Shown: positions 44,677 to 53,442, numbered from the stretch's first letter. The stretch is DNA of 64,000 nt from Lachnoclostridium sp. UBA5725 (GCA_002419585.1 DIGJ01000014.1:147077-211076); one strand, 5' to 3'. The notes: a model not told the origin generated them from the sequence alone. Made by a program: numbers and translations.

Positions 44677-44691
44677 ATTTGGCTTGCACAG
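44674..44691. repeat. 18-bp inverted repeat, right copy
   Basis: TAAATTTGGCTTGCACAG, perfect inverse of 42022-42039; its first three bases are the DUF2804 stop codon. Confidence 0.7.
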
Positions 44692-44712
44692 ATTCTCACG
44701 GAGGATAAAAAA

Positions 44713-44838
44713 ATGTCGTCAATCGTAATAATTTTCTTTGGTTTTTCCATCCCAAGGAACTGTTTATGGCAAGACCATAGGTCAAAAAACAAACCAAAAC
44801 TCTTCTGGCGTATTCTTGTTCTTGAGGTTATGAATTAA
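44713..44838 (+). CDS. Possible 41-residue small protein
   Basis: ATG at 44713 has GGAGG exactly 8 nt upstream, the best possible spacing. The product begins with a hydrophobic stretch (MSSIVIIFFGFSIP) and continues basic (DHRSKNKPKLFW). It lies 37 bp behind DUF2804 on the same strand and beyond the inverted repeat. It matches nothing I know and may be the 5-prime piece of a broken gene. The rest of the gap to rlmD shows nothing. Confidence 0.35.
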   Translation: MSSIVIIFFGFSIPRNCLWQDHRSKNKPKLFWRILVLEVMN

Positions 44839-44909
44839 AATTGATTGATTGGCTATATATTAACTTTACCGTATCATTCAAAACTACTTCTTCCACAGCT
44901 TCCAGAAAC

Positions 44910-46271
44910 TCATTTTTTCGACATTAAAACAACGGTTTCGACATGCACCGAATGCGCAAACATGTCACACGTTCTCACACGCCTCACCTGGTATCCATTA
45001 TCCTCCAAATACCGCAAATCCCTCGCAAGCGTTGCCGGATCACAGCTTACATACACGATTCGTTCAGGCTCCATTTTAATAATAGTATTTAAAAGTGCCT
45101 CATCGCAGCCCTTTCTGGGTGGATCGACTACAATCACATCGGCACGCATTGCTCCATTGCTTTTTTCATACTTTTCAGGAAGGACATCTTCTGCTGCCCC
45201 TACGAAAAACTCAGCATTGTTAATTGCATTGATGTTTGCATTTGTTTTTGCATCTTCGATTGCTTCGGGTACAATTTCGACACCATATACCTGCTTTGCT
45301 TTTTGTGCCAGGAAGAGTGAAATGGTACCGATACCACAATAGATATCCCAGACGATCTCTTCACCGTGAAGGTCTGCATATTCCAGCGCTGTTTCATAAA
45401 GTTTCTTCGTTTGGATTGGATTGACCTGATAAAAAGAAAGTGGGGAAATCTGATATTTGATATCACCGATATAATCTGTAATATAATTTTGTCCCCATAA
45501 ATTCAGGATTTTTTTACCTAATATCACATTTGTCTGCTCTTTATTCACATTGAGGGTAATACTTGTCATTCCCTCTACCTTGAGTAAACGTTCCACGAGC
45601 TTGTCCGCATGTGAAAGCTTCGTTCCATTTATAACAAGGCATACCATGATTTCACCTGTCTTATAGGCAACTCTGGTCAGGATGTGACGTACCAGACCTT
45701 TTCCAGTTGTCTCATCGTATGGCTCGATACCAAACTCTTCTAAGAAAGTTCGGATAATTTCAATCAAGACTTCATTTACCGGTGCTTGAATATAGCAATG
45801 AGACGTATCAATAATGGTATGTGAATGACCTGCATAAAATCCAATTACAATCTTACCATCTTTATCACGTCCGACTGGAAATTGAGCCTTGTTTCGATAA
45901 TAATAGGGTTCTTCCATTCCCATAATTGGCTCCATTGGAATGTCCGTTAATTTACCGATACGTTCCAGGCAGTTTTTCACCTTATTTTGTTTATACTCGA
46001 GCTGTTTTTCATACGTACAGTGCTGGATCTGGCAGCCTCCGCATTTTCTGGAAAGTGCGCACTTTGGCTCCGTGCGAAATTCCGATGGCTCTATGATTTC
46101 GATGAGTCTTGCATATCCATAGGTTTTCTTCATTTTCAAAACCTTTACCTTTGCAATATCTCCCATAATGGCATCCTTAACAAAGAGGGCAAAGCCGTCT
46201 ACACGCCCTATGCCCTCTCCATCTGATGTAATATCCTCTATGCGAATGATAAATTCATCATTTTTGTTCAT
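44910..46271 (-). CDS. rlmD: 23S rRNA (uracil-5-)-methyltransferase
   Basis: A 453-residue RumA/TrmA-type enzyme. Residues 1-60 are a TRAM RNA-binding domain (DGEGIGRVDGFALFVKDAI), followed by the iron-sulphur cysteines CALSRKCGGCQIQHC. The methyltransferase domain has the SAM motif WDIYCGIGTISLFLAQKA, the VDPPRKG segment and the catalytic Cys in YVSCDPATLARDL, and ends HVETVVLMSKK. It methylates a specific uridine of 23S rRNA (U1939 or U747 class; clostridial members may do both). It follows yhaM by 17 bp and is probably co-transcribed with it. Bacteria often have several paralogues, so rlmD as symbol is family-level. Confidence 0.92.
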   Translation of the reverse strand: MNKNDEFIIRIEDITSDGEGIGRVDGFALFVKDAIMGDIAKVKVLKMKKTYGYARLIEIIEPSEFRTEPKCALSRKCGGCQIQHCTYEKQLEYKQNKVKNCLERIGKLTDIPMEPIMGMEEPYYYRNKAQFPVGRDKDGKIVIGFYAGHSHTIIDTSHCYIQAPVNEVLIEIIRTFLEEFGIEPYDETTGKGLVRHILTRVAYKTGEIMVCLVINGTKLSHADKLVERLLKVEGMTSITLNVNKEQTNVILGKKILNLWGQNYITDYIGDIKYQISPLSFYQVNPIQTKKLYETALEYADLHGEEIVWDIYCGIGTISLFLAQKAKQVYGVEIVPEAIEDAKTNANINAINNAEFFVGAAEDVLPEKYEKSNGAMRADVIVVDPPRKGCDEALLNTIIKMEPERIVYVSCDPATLARDLRYLEDNGYQVRRVRTCDMFAHSVHVETVVLMSKK

Positions 46272-46288
46272 ATAATAAAACTCCTTTT

Positions 46289-47230
46289 TTACTTTGAGGT
46301 TGCACGAATGTTTGATTCAAACAAACGATTAAATCCAAGCCATTCTGTACTGTCGCCAGCACTATCTAAGATTTCGGTCATGGTCTGAATCTTTGCATCT
46401 GCATTATCTGCAAAGTTAAGTGCTACGGCCTCTACAATTGCTGGTTTCTTAGGTGAACCATATTCTAGTTCTCCGTGATGGGCTAAGATGCAGTGTTTGA
46501 GTTCACTTGCTAATTTGACTGGAAATCCTGGAATCGTACGAATCTTCATTCCAAGAATTTCAGTTCCTATATAGATATGTCCTAAAAGCTGTCCATCGTC
46601 CGTATAATCGTTTTGTGGAAACTGCGAAATTTCCTCTGTCTTTCCTACATCATGAAAAATAGCAGAGGTAATTAATAAATCACGATTTAAAACAGGGTAA
46701 GTAGATGCCATATAGTCGCACATCTTTGTAACTCCTAAAGTATGTTCTAATAAGCCACCGATAAAACCATGATGTACGCTTTTTGCAGCGGAGTGGTCTT
46801 TGAAGATTTTGATAAACTCTTTATCTTCTACAAAGAAAGCATCCAGTAATTTACGAAGATGTGGTTCTTTTACCGTCTGGATAAGTGAAAGTAATTCCTG
46901 AAACATCTCATTAATGTCTCGTTTTGATACCGGCATATAGTCTTTTGGGTCAAATTCCCCTTCTTGACATTTACGGATACGATTTACATTTAACTGTAAC
47001 GCTCCCTGAAAACTGGTAATCTGTCCCTGAATATAGATATAATCCATCTGGTCAAAATTTTCGATTCCATTGGATAGTTCCCACACCTTTGCGTCTAGTG
47101 TACCGGTTTTATCCTGCAATACAAGGGAATAATAACTTTTTCCCATCTTTGTCTTTAATGTATTTTTTATCTTACAAAGATAAACTTCCGTAAGCATTTC
47201 GCCTTCTCTTAATTCATTGATATATCGCAT
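46289..47230 (-). CDS. yhaM: YhaM-type 3-prime to 5-prime exoribonuclease
   Basis: A 313-residue protein. Residues 1-95 form an OB-fold nucleic-acid-binding domain (YSLVLQDKTGTLDAKVWEL, DYIYIQGQITSFQGALQL). Residues about 150-290 are an HD metal domain: HHGFIGGLLEHTLGVTKMC, TSAIFHDVGKTEEIS, GHIYIG, ILAHHGELEYGSPKKPAIVEA. This pairing is unique to the YhaM/CBF1 family, which trims RNA and single-stranded DNA ends in Firmicutes. The start ATG has the expected box. It is directly followed by rlmD (17 bp), so the two form an RNA-metabolism unit. Confidence 0.93.
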   Translation of the reverse strand: MRYINELREGEMLTEVYLCKIKNTLKTKMGKSYYSLVLQDKTGTLDAKVWELSNGIENFDQMDYIYIQGQITSFQGALQLNVNRIRKCQEGEFDPKDYMPVSKRDINEMFQELLSLIQTVKEPHLRKLLDAFFVEDKEFIKIFKDHSAAKSVHHGFIGGLLEHTLGVTKMCDYMASTYPVLNRDLLITSAIFHDVGKTEEISQFPQNDYTDDGQLLGHIYIGTEILGMKIRTIPGFPVKLASELKHCILAHHGELEYGSPKKPAIVEAVALNFADNADAKIQTMTEILDSAGDSTEWLGFNRLFESNIRATSK

Positions 47231-47257
47231 GTTTTACTCCTATCTTCCCACTTATCG

Positions 47258-47364
47258 TTAAGCTGTTTTATTTTCTTGTTCTTCCATGTACTGCTCCATG
47301 ATAGAAGCTGCCATGCCAACCAGATCCTCGCATGGTCTTTTTCATACTATCCTTTTTCTACCAT
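47258..47364 (-). pseudogene. Remnant of a small gene
   Basis: ATG 47364 follows a fine AGGAGG box, but the frame stops after five codons (MVEKG). A second frame then reads CEDLVGMAASIMEQYMEEQ and ends ENKTA at 47258. A shift of two bases would join them into a protein of about 35 residues. I do not know the family. It could equally be a chance reading. Confidence 0.3.
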
Positions 47365-47428
47365 GCTGCCTCCTGTTAGTAATTTAATACTCTGAGGCTA
47401 TCGTATCATATTGTTTCAAAAGTTGCAA

Positions 47429-47998
47429 TTATAACACTAAAAGTCCAAGGTGTTCGAGTAAAATTTTAAGACCAATTAATACAAGGATAATTCCACCTGC
47501 AAGTTCCGCTTTTGATTTGTATTTTGCACCAAAACGATTTCCTACCATGACACCAATCACAGACAACACAAAGGTGATTACGCCAATCATAAGTACTGGT
47601 ATAACAATATCCATTTTCAGGAATGCAAACGTAATTCCAACTGCCAGAGCATCGATGCTCGTTGCAATTGCTAACATAAAGATATCCTTCAAATCATAGG
47701 TTACTTGACAGACCTCTCCTTCTTCTCCTTTAAATGCTTCCACCAACATCTTTCCACCAATAAATACAAGCAATAAAAAGGCAACCCAGTGATCAAAACT
47801 TGTAATATACTGTTCGAACTGTTTTCCTAGCACCCATCCTATGAGTGGCATTCCTGCTTGAAAAACACCAAAAAAAGCGGCAATCAGTGTTGCATACTTG
47901 TAATCGATCTTCTTCATTTTGAGGCCCTTACAAATGGATACAGCAAAGGCATCCATAGCGAGTCCCACCGCAATCAAAATAATTTGTACTAATCCCAT
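47429..47998 (-). CDS. mntP: Manganese efflux pump MntP
   Basis: A 189-residue six-helix membrane protein of the MntP/YebN family. Two homologous halves carry the acidic signature: VGLAMDAFAVSICKGL in the first and ATSIDALAVGITFAFL in the second, as is typical. Also GVFQAGMPLIGWVLGK and FIGGKMLVEAF. It exports manganese ions across the cytoplasmic membrane. The gene is preceded by AGGAGG and by a leader with a terminator hairpin and yybP-ykoY-like sequences, which fits known control of mntP by manganese. Single-gene unit; length normal. Confidence 0.92.
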   Translation of the reverse strand: MGLVQIILIAVGLAMDAFAVSICKGLKMKKIDYKYATLIAAFFGVFQAGMPLIGWVLGKQFEQYITSFDHWVAFLLLVFIGGKMLVEAFKGEEGEVCQVTYDLKDIFMLAIATSIDALAVGITFAFLKMDIVIPVLMIGVITFVLSVIGVMVGNRFGAKYKSKAELAGGIILVLIGLKILLEHLGLLVL

Positions 47999-48016
47999 TT
48001 CTTCTTCCTCCTAGGC

Positions 48017-48185
48017 AATAAAAGACTCATAGACAATGCCCCCCTTTTTATGGTTGGATTTCATTGTCTATGAGTCTCATTTTTTAAGATAATACCAGAT
48101 TTTCATCATTATGTTGATATTATCACAGCTTTCTTTCTTGCTGCAAACTACTCCCTCACAGAGTGTATAATTATTCAGCTGACGA
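48017..48185 (-). promoter_or_regulatory. Probable yybP-ykoY manganese riboswitch with terminator
   Basis: The mntP leader on the minus strand contains GAGGGAGTAG (48148-48157), close to the conserved GGGGAGUAG loop, and ATATCAACATAATG further on, like the second conserved segment. A perfect 15-bp terminator (48024-48038 with 48062-48076, then TTTTATT) follows just before the mntP ribosome site. This is the layout of manganese riboswitches before mntP. The folding was judged by eye. Confidence 0.6.
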
Positions 48186-48206
48186 CTATTCTAACATACG
48201 CAGTCA

Positions 48207-48665
48207 TTAGCTGTCAATTCCTATCTTATCCTCATAACTACGGAAAAATTCGGTCAGACTGCTCAAGGTTCTTGTAAGCACGGGTAGTTCTCCTTCGCCT
48301 AAACTTGCCATTACCGCATCTACCATCTGCATATGGAAATCCTTATGATGCTTGAAGGCATGTTCTCCTTTTTCGGTTAATCGGATATATACTACTCGTC
48401 GATCCGATTCACTGCGCTCTCTTACCACATAACTTTTGTTGACAAGACTATTCATGGAGGTGGTAAGTGAACCCACGGTAATATTGAGTTTCTTGGCTAT
48501 GGAAGACATATTCTTCGCATCGCCTAAGCCAATCGCTTCAATGATGTGCATATCATTGTTTGTAATATCTTTAAATTCTTCGGTTATGATCGCTTTTTCT
48601 TCTAGTTCCCAGATCTCATTAAATAGGTGAACCAATATTTCATTTATCGTTTCGTAAGTATTCAC
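48207..48665 (-). CDS. fabT: MarR family regulator, FabT-like
   Basis: A 152-residue winged-helix protein of the MarR family. The DNA-binding helix region reads MSSIAKKLNITVGSLTTSMNSL and the wing SYVVRERSESDRRVVYIRLTEKG; flanking helices form the dimer interface. Its last place in the fatty acid operon points to FabT, which represses fab genes with acyl-ACP as co-repressor in streptococci. There FabT is near the front of the operon; here it is the final gene, 50 bp behind a second FabK-like gene. Start is GTG 48665 with AAGGAG. Candidate operators lie at the fabH promoter. The gene symbol is by context. Confidence 0.75.
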   Translation of the reverse strand: MNTYETINEILVHLFNEIWELEEKAIITEEFKDITNNDMHIIEAIGLGDAKNMSSIAKKLNITVGSLTTSMNSLVNKSYVVRERSESDRRVVYIRLTEKGEHAFKHHKDFHMQMVDAVMASLGEGELPVLTRTLSSLTEFFRSYEDKIGIDS

Positions 48666-48714
48666 GTTATCTTCTCCTTCACTAGAATCATTCTTGTTTA
48701 ATAACCATTATACA

Positions 48715-49773
48715 TTATATCATTAAAGATTCAATGACTTCTTTTACGGTTTCCATTTTATTCTGTTTGTACGCATTCGCCCCGCAAAACAAAAGTGCAT
48801 GATCCACATCACCCTTTGCTGCATTGATCAGTGCATCCGTGATACAATATGGAATTTCGAGTGGATTGCAACTTCTCAGGCACTGATGGCATAACTGAAT
48901 CGGTGTCTTTTCGTCTGATTCCAGCTGCTCGATAAATTTATTTCGAATGGCGCGACCAGGCATGCCGACCGGACTTTTGACGATGATAATGTCCTCTTTA
49001 CTCGCATTCAGATAAGCTTCTTTATAAATTGGACTTGCATCACATTCTACGGTCGTTACAAAACGGCTGGCTACCTGTACTCCATCTACTCCAAGCGCAA
49101 AGGCATGTTTTACTTCATCGGATGAATCAATTCCTCCGGCTAATACAACCGGTATCTTAGTCTGATATTTTTCCGCATATTCGGCTACCACGGAAATGAT
49201 ATCCAATACTTCCTGATCGTAAGATGCTTCTAAATAATCTTCTAGCTCTTCTTTATGAAAGCCTAAATGGCCTCCTGCTTTTGGTCCTTCGATTACAACA
49301 AGGTCTGGGCATCTTTGATATTTTTTATCCCAGTATTTTAAGATTACCTGTGCTGACTTTTTCGTGGAAACAATCGGTGCAATCTTGATGGAGTATCCCT
49401 TCACAAGTTCTGGAAGCATCGTAGGAAGACCTGCTCCCGATATGATTAGATCTGCTCCCATCCTTGCCGCACACTTAACGTATTCCTCGTAATGCTTCAT
49501 TGCTACCATAATGTTAAAACCGATGACTCCTTCTGGTGCCATTTGTCTTGCTTTTTGATATTCCATTTCCATTGCTCTTAAGTTACTTTTCAATGGATTT
49601 TGATCAAAATCAGGCTCACGAAAGCCAATCTGGGCTGCCGAAATAATACCAACGCCGCCCTCCCTTGCAACTGCTCCTGCAAGGTTTGAAAGGCTGATTC
49701 CGATTCCCATTCCACCTTGAATGATGGGAAGCTTTGCTGTTACATTTCCTATCTTTAATGGTTTATATCCCAT
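48715..49773 (-). CDS. Second FabK/nitronate monooxygenase-like flavoprotein
   Basis: A 352-residue FMN-binding TIM barrel of the NPD/FabK group. Start ATG 49773 follows AGGGG. Motifs are LPIIQGGMGIGISLSNLAGA, GFNIMVAMKHYEEYVKCAA, IISGAGLPTMLPELV, GPKAGGHLGFH (the conserved His region) and PVVLAGGIDSSDEVKHAFAL, then a C-terminal cysteine patch LCHQCLRSCNPLEIPYC that FabK lacks. It lies in the fab operon between accDA and the MarR gene. The family oxidises nitronates or reduces enoyl-ACP; the His-containing GGHxG stretch is common to both. The cysteine patch could bind metal. Its job beside a complete fabK is unclear. Confidence 0.82.
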   Translation of the reverse strand: MGYKPLKIGNVTAKLPIIQGGMGIGISLSNLAGAVAREGGVGIISAAQIGFREPDFDQNPLKSNLRAMEMEYQKARQMAPEGVIGFNIMVAMKHYEEYVKCAARMGADLIISGAGLPTMLPELVKGYSIKIAPIVSTKKSAQVILKYWDKKYQRCPDLVVIEGPKAGGHLGFHKEELEDYLEASYDQEVLDIISVVAEYAEKYQTKIPVVLAGGIDSSDEVKHAFALGVDGVQVASRFVTTVECDASPIYKEAYLNASKEDIIIVKSPVGMPGRAIRNKFIEQLESDEKTPIQLCHQCLRSCNPLEIPYCITDALINAAKGDVDHALLFCGANAYKQNKMETVKEVIESLMI

Positions 49774-49828
49774 TGTCTTACCCCTATTTTTCTTTATCAC
49801 GTATCATTTCTTATGTTTTTTGCTCAAT

Positions 49829-51628
49829 TTACAGGTTACGGAATCTTTCATATCGATGATTTACTAAGGCTTCGGTATCCATTGACTGATAGGTCTTAAA
49901 AAATGTAAGTAACTGTTTTTCCAGTACCTTGCATACCTCGCCCATATTTTGGAGGGTATATTCTTCTGGTTCAGGTACAATGGTTTCAATCACATTAAGC
50001 TCTTTTAAGTCTTTTGCTGTCAATTTCATTACCTTTGCTGCTTCCTTTGCACGCTTACTATCTTTCCAGAGAATACTTGCATATCCTTCTGGAGATAAAA
50101 TGGAATACACTGCATTTTGAAGCATCCAGACTTCATTAGCGACCGCCAATGCAAGCGCACCACCGCTTCCACCTTCACTAATCACAATTGATACAATCGG
50201 TGTCTTGATTCCAGATAGTTCAAACAGGTTTCGAGCAATTGCTTCGCCCTGTCCTCTCTCTTCTGCTTCCAGACCACAAAAAGCTCCTGGCGTATCCACA
50301 AGGCAGATAATCGGACGGCCAAATTTCTCCGCCTGCTTCATAAGACGCAGTGACTTACGATATCCTTCTGGAGATGGCATACCGAAATTGCGTTTTACAT
50401 GCTCGGTTGTATTTCGTCCTTTCGCCTCGGCAATCACCGTTACTGGCATCCCATGAAAGAAGGTAAGTCCACCAATAATGGCTGCATCATCTTTGTAATA
50501 ACGATCTCCATGCAGTTCGATAAAATCAGGAAATAGTTCGTTGATATAATCACCCGCAACCGGACGGTCTTTTTTTCTGGATAAAAGTACCGTTTCCCAT
50601 GGACTTAAGGAATTTGCAGGTACATTCGTGTTTCCTTGCATCCTTTCTGGTATACCACTTCGAGATATGCTACTTTGAGGTATGCTACTTTGAGGTATGT
50701 CACTTTGAGGTATGCTGGTTTGAGTTATACTGGTTTGATTTATACTGGTTTGATTTATAGTTAACGTTTGCTGTTTTTTATCATGAAGTTTTAATAGCTT
50801 CGACAACGTATTTTTCAGGTCTTTTCGCTCCACAATTGCATCTACAAATCCATGTTCCAGTAAAAATTCCGCGCGTTGAAAGCCTTTTGGCAGTTGTTCT
50901 CCGATGGTTTGCTCAATGACACGAGGTCCAGCAAAACCGATTAAGGCGCCTGGTTCTGCGAGGATGATATCACCAAGCATTGCAAAGCTTGCGGTTACTC
51001 CTCCTGTGGTAGGATCGGTAAGTACTGAGATATAAAGATTTCCTGCATCACTGTGTCGCTTTAGGGCTTGCGAGGTTTTTGCCATTTGCATGAGTGACAC
51101 GATTCCCTCTTGCATTCTGGCTCCACCAGAGCAAGCGAAAATAATCAGTGGTAACGACTCTTTGGTTGCACGCTCGATTGCGCGTGTGAGTTTTTCACCT
51201 ACAACTTCACCCATACTTGCCATCATAAACCGTTCGTCCATCACACAAAGTACGGCTTTTTCTTCACCAATCCTTGCACTTCCAGTTACCACGGCTTCAT
51301 CAAGCCCTGTTTTTTCCTTGAGTGCATCTATTTTTTGAAGATAACCTTTGTAATCCAATGGATTTCTCGTTTCTAATCCCGTATCCCACTCTTTAAAACT
51401 GCCTTCGTCTGCAACCATTTTTATACGGCTATAAGAATTCAAACGAAAGTACATTCCACATTTTGGGCAGATATACTGGTGATTCACCACTTCATGCGTT
51501 AATATGGCTGCATTGCAGTGATTGCATTTACGAAGAAGTCCGCTTGGCACCTCAGGTTTGTCTTCTCTTGGACTCAATGTAATATATGTCTTTCGTGGTG
51601 TTTTTTTAAACATGTTCTTTAAAATCAT
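49829..51628 (-). CDS. accDA: Fused acetyl-CoA carboxylase carboxyltransferase (AccD-AccA)
   Basis: A 599-residue fusion. Residues 1-290 are the beta subunit AccD: zinc ribbon Cys35, Cys38, Cys54, Cys57 and the carboxyltransferase segments ACSGGARMQEGIVSLMQM and PTTGGVTASFAMLGDI. Residues about 340-599 are the alpha subunit AccA: PDFIELHGDRYYKDD, PEGYRKSLRLMKQAEKFGRP, DTPGAFCGLEAEERGQ, ISEGGSGGALALAVAN. They are usually separate genes. The linker (about 290-335) is a five-residue repeat, encoded by a 15-bp minisatellite. It makes malonyl-CoA with AccB and AccC. The start lies 4 bp behind accC; a longer in-frame reading overlapping accC lacks a box. Confidence 0.92.
   Translation of the reverse strand: MILKNMFKKTPRKTYITLSPREDKPEVPSGLLRKCNHCNAAILTHEVVNHQYICPKCGMYFRLNSYSRIKMVADEGSFKEWDTGLETRNPLDYKGYLQKIDALKEKTGLDEAVVTGSARIGEEKAVLCVMDERFMMASMGEVVGEKLTRAIERATKESLPLIIFACSGGARMQEGIVSLMQMAKTSQALKRHSDAGNLYISVLTDPTTGGVTASFAMLGDIILAEPGALIGFAGPRVIEQTIGEQLPKGFQRAEFLLEHGFVDAIVERKDLKNTLSKLLKLHDKKQQTLTINQTSINQTSITQTSIPQSDIPQSSIPQSSISRSGIPERMQGNTNVPANSLSPWETVLLSRKKDRPVAGDYINELFPDFIELHGDRYYKDDAAIIGGLTFFHGMPVTVIAEAKGRNTTEHVKRNFGMPSPEGYRKSLRLMKQAEKFGRPIICLVDTPGAFCGLEAEERGQGEAIARNLFELSGIKTPIVSIVISEGGSGGALALAVANEVWMLQNAVYSILSPEGYASILWKDSKRAKEAAKVMKLTAKDLKELNVIETIVPEPEEYTLQNMGEVCKVLEKQLLTFFKTYQSMDTEALVNHRYERFRNL
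50651..50755. repeat. 15-bp minisatellite in the AccD-AccA linker
   Basis: Seven 15-bp units with consensus TATGCTACTTTGAGG on the plus strand, two of them identical pairs. Each unit encodes five residues (consensus IPQSS/INQTS). Unit number could vary between strains without a frameshift. Confidence 0.88.
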
Positions 51629-51632
51629 TCGT

Positions 51633-52985
51633 TTATTCCCCTTCCTCATTTTCCAGGTTCTGAATGAATTCAATGGTAATATCTCCCGATTGGTACTTCG
51701 GATGGCTCATGATATCGTACTGATAATCGACATTGGTATCAATTCCTTCAATAATAATTTCACCCAATGCGCTTTGCATCTTACTAATTGCTTCTTTACG
51801 GTTTTTTGCAAACACGATTAATTTTGCTAACATGGAATCATAATAGGGTGGAACCGTATATCCACTGTAGATTGCAGAATCAATACGAACTCCTTTGCCT
51901 CCTGGTAAATAGATTTCGGTAATCTTTCCAGGGGATGGGCGAAAATTCTTTTTCGGATTCTCGGCATTGATACGGCATTCAATAGCATGTCCTGTAATAT
52001 GAATATCGGATTGCTGATAGCTTAATGGCTTACCGTCTGCAATCTTTATCTGTTCTTTAATAAGGTCGATTCCAGTTACCCACTCCGTTACCGGGTGTTC
52101 TACCTGAATACGTGTATTCATCTCCATAAAATAGAAGTTTTGATTTTCTTCCAAAAGAAATTCAATGGTTCCGGCATTTACGTAATTTGCTGCCTTTGCT
52201 GCTTTGATGGCTGCCTCTCCCATTTTCTGTCTAAGTTCTTCTGAGATTTTCGTGCAAGGAGCTTCCTCGATCATCTTTTGATGATTTCTTTGAATGGAGC
52301 AATCCCGCTCTCCTAGATGAATGACATTACCAAAGGAATCGGCTAAAATCTGAAACTCGATATGTTTTGGATTCACAACAAATCGCTCAATATACATGGA
52401 ATCATCCCCGAATGCCATCTGTGTTTCTTTTTGAGCGGTTTGAAATGCCTGTTTAAAATCTTCTTGCTTTTGGGCTACACGCATACCTTTTCCACCACCA
52501 CCAAGGCTTGCCTTGATAATGACTGGAAACCCTACTTTTTGTGCCACTAAGAAACCTTCTTCGGCGTTAAAAACAGGTGCATCACTTCCAGGAATAACAG
52601 GAACATTTGCTGCTACCATCGTATTTCTGGCTTGTGATTTATTACCCATTTTACCGATCACTTCGGATCCTGGACCGATAAAGGTTATCTTACATTGTTC
52701 ACACATTTTTACAAACTTCTCATTTTCGGATAAAAAGCCAAATCCAGGATGAATCGCATCGGCTCCGGAGGTAATGGTAGCACTGATTATTTGTTCCATA
52801 TTTAAATAACTCTCAGAAGACGCTGCAGGTCCAATACAGATAGCTTCATCTGCAAGCTGGGTATGAAGTGCTTCCCGATCTGCTTCAGAATATACCGCTA
52901 CCGTTTCAATGCCCATTTCACGACAAGCACGAATAATACGTACGGCGATTTCTCCTCGATTGGCGATTAATATCTTATTTATCAT
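51633..52985 (-). CDS. accC: Biotin carboxylase of acetyl-CoA carboxylase
   Basis: A 450-residue ATP-grasp enzyme. Motifs: ILIANRGEIAVRIIRACREM at the N-terminus, HPGFGFLSEN, IIKASLGGGGKGMRV (ATP loop), ERDCSIQRNHQKMIEEAPC, FYFMEMNTRIQVEHPVTEWV (metal-binding Glu and Asn, catalytic Arg) and GHAIECRINAENP. It carboxylates biotin on AccB with bicarbonate and ATP, the first half of malonyl-CoA formation. Normal length. Lies 16 bp behind fabZ and 4 bp ahead of accDA, in an uninterrupted operon. Confidence 0.97.
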   Translation of the reverse strand: MINKILIANRGEIAVRIIRACREMGIETVAVYSEADREALHTQLADEAICIGPAASSESYLNMEQIISATITSGADAIHPGFGFLSENEKFVKMCEQCKITFIGPGSEVIGKMGNKSQARNTMVAANVPVIPGSDAPVFNAEEGFLVAQKVGFPVIIKASLGGGGKGMRVAQKQEDFKQAFQTAQKETQMAFGDDSMYIERFVVNPKHIEFQILADSFGNVIHLGERDCSIQRNHQKMIEEAPCTKISEELRQKMGEAAIKAAKAANYVNAGTIEFLLEENQNFYFMEMNTRIQVEHPVTEWVTGIDLIKEQIKIADGKPLSYQQSDIHITGHAIECRINAENPKKNFRPSPGKITEIYLPGGKGVRIDSAIYSGYTVPPYYDSMLAKLIVFAKNRKEAISKMQSALGEIIIEGIDTNVDYQYDIMSHPKYQSGDITIEFIQNLENEEGE

Positions 52986-53001
52986 GATTGCTCTCCATTC
53001 C

Positions 53002-53430
53002 TTACTTCGCAGAAATCATAAAGGTTAGTTCTGCACTTGCCACAACTTTACCGTCCACACTGGCAACTGCTTCTCCGATGCCGACTGGACCTTTTTGTTT
53101 GATGATTCTTGTCTCTAGTCGTAGTTTATCTCCAGGAAGTACTTTCCCTTTGAACTTACATTTATTAATCGCGCCAAAATAAGCGATTTTTCCTTTATTC
53201 TCTTCTTTACTTAAGATTGCCACTGCTCCGACTTGAGCCAGTGCCTCGATGGTCAAAACTCCTGGCATAACTGGTTCACTTGGAAAATGACCTTTGAAAA
53301 AATCCTCTCGAAACGTTACACATTTATAACCAATCGCAAATACGCCTGGTTCATAGTCCTCGATGGTATCAATTAGTAAAAAAGGATGTCTGTGAGGAAT
53401 AATTGCTTCAATTTCTTTTACATTTAACAT
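53002..53430 (-). CDS. fabZ: (3R)-hydroxyacyl-ACP dehydratase
   Basis: A 142-residue hotdog-fold enzyme. The catalytic His lies in IIPHRHPFLLIDTIEDYEPG and the catalytic Glu in GHFPSEPVMPGVLTIEALAQVGA; the C-terminal half (CKFKGKVLPGDKLRLETRI) closes the hotdog. It removes water from 3-hydroxyacyl-ACP. No fabM or fabA is seen in the operon, so FabZ with FabF may also supply unsaturated chains, as thought for other clostridia. The start has its own RBS; two hairpins separate it from accB. Confidence 0.96.
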   Translation of the reverse strand: MLNVKEIEAIIPHRHPFLLIDTIEDYEPGVFAIGYKCVTFREDFFKGHFPSEPVMPGVLTIEALAQVGAVAILSKEENKGKIAYFGAINKCKFKGKVLPGDKLRLETRIIKQKGPVGIGEAVASVDGKVVASAELTFMISAK

Positions 53431-53442
53431 AATGCTCCCATC

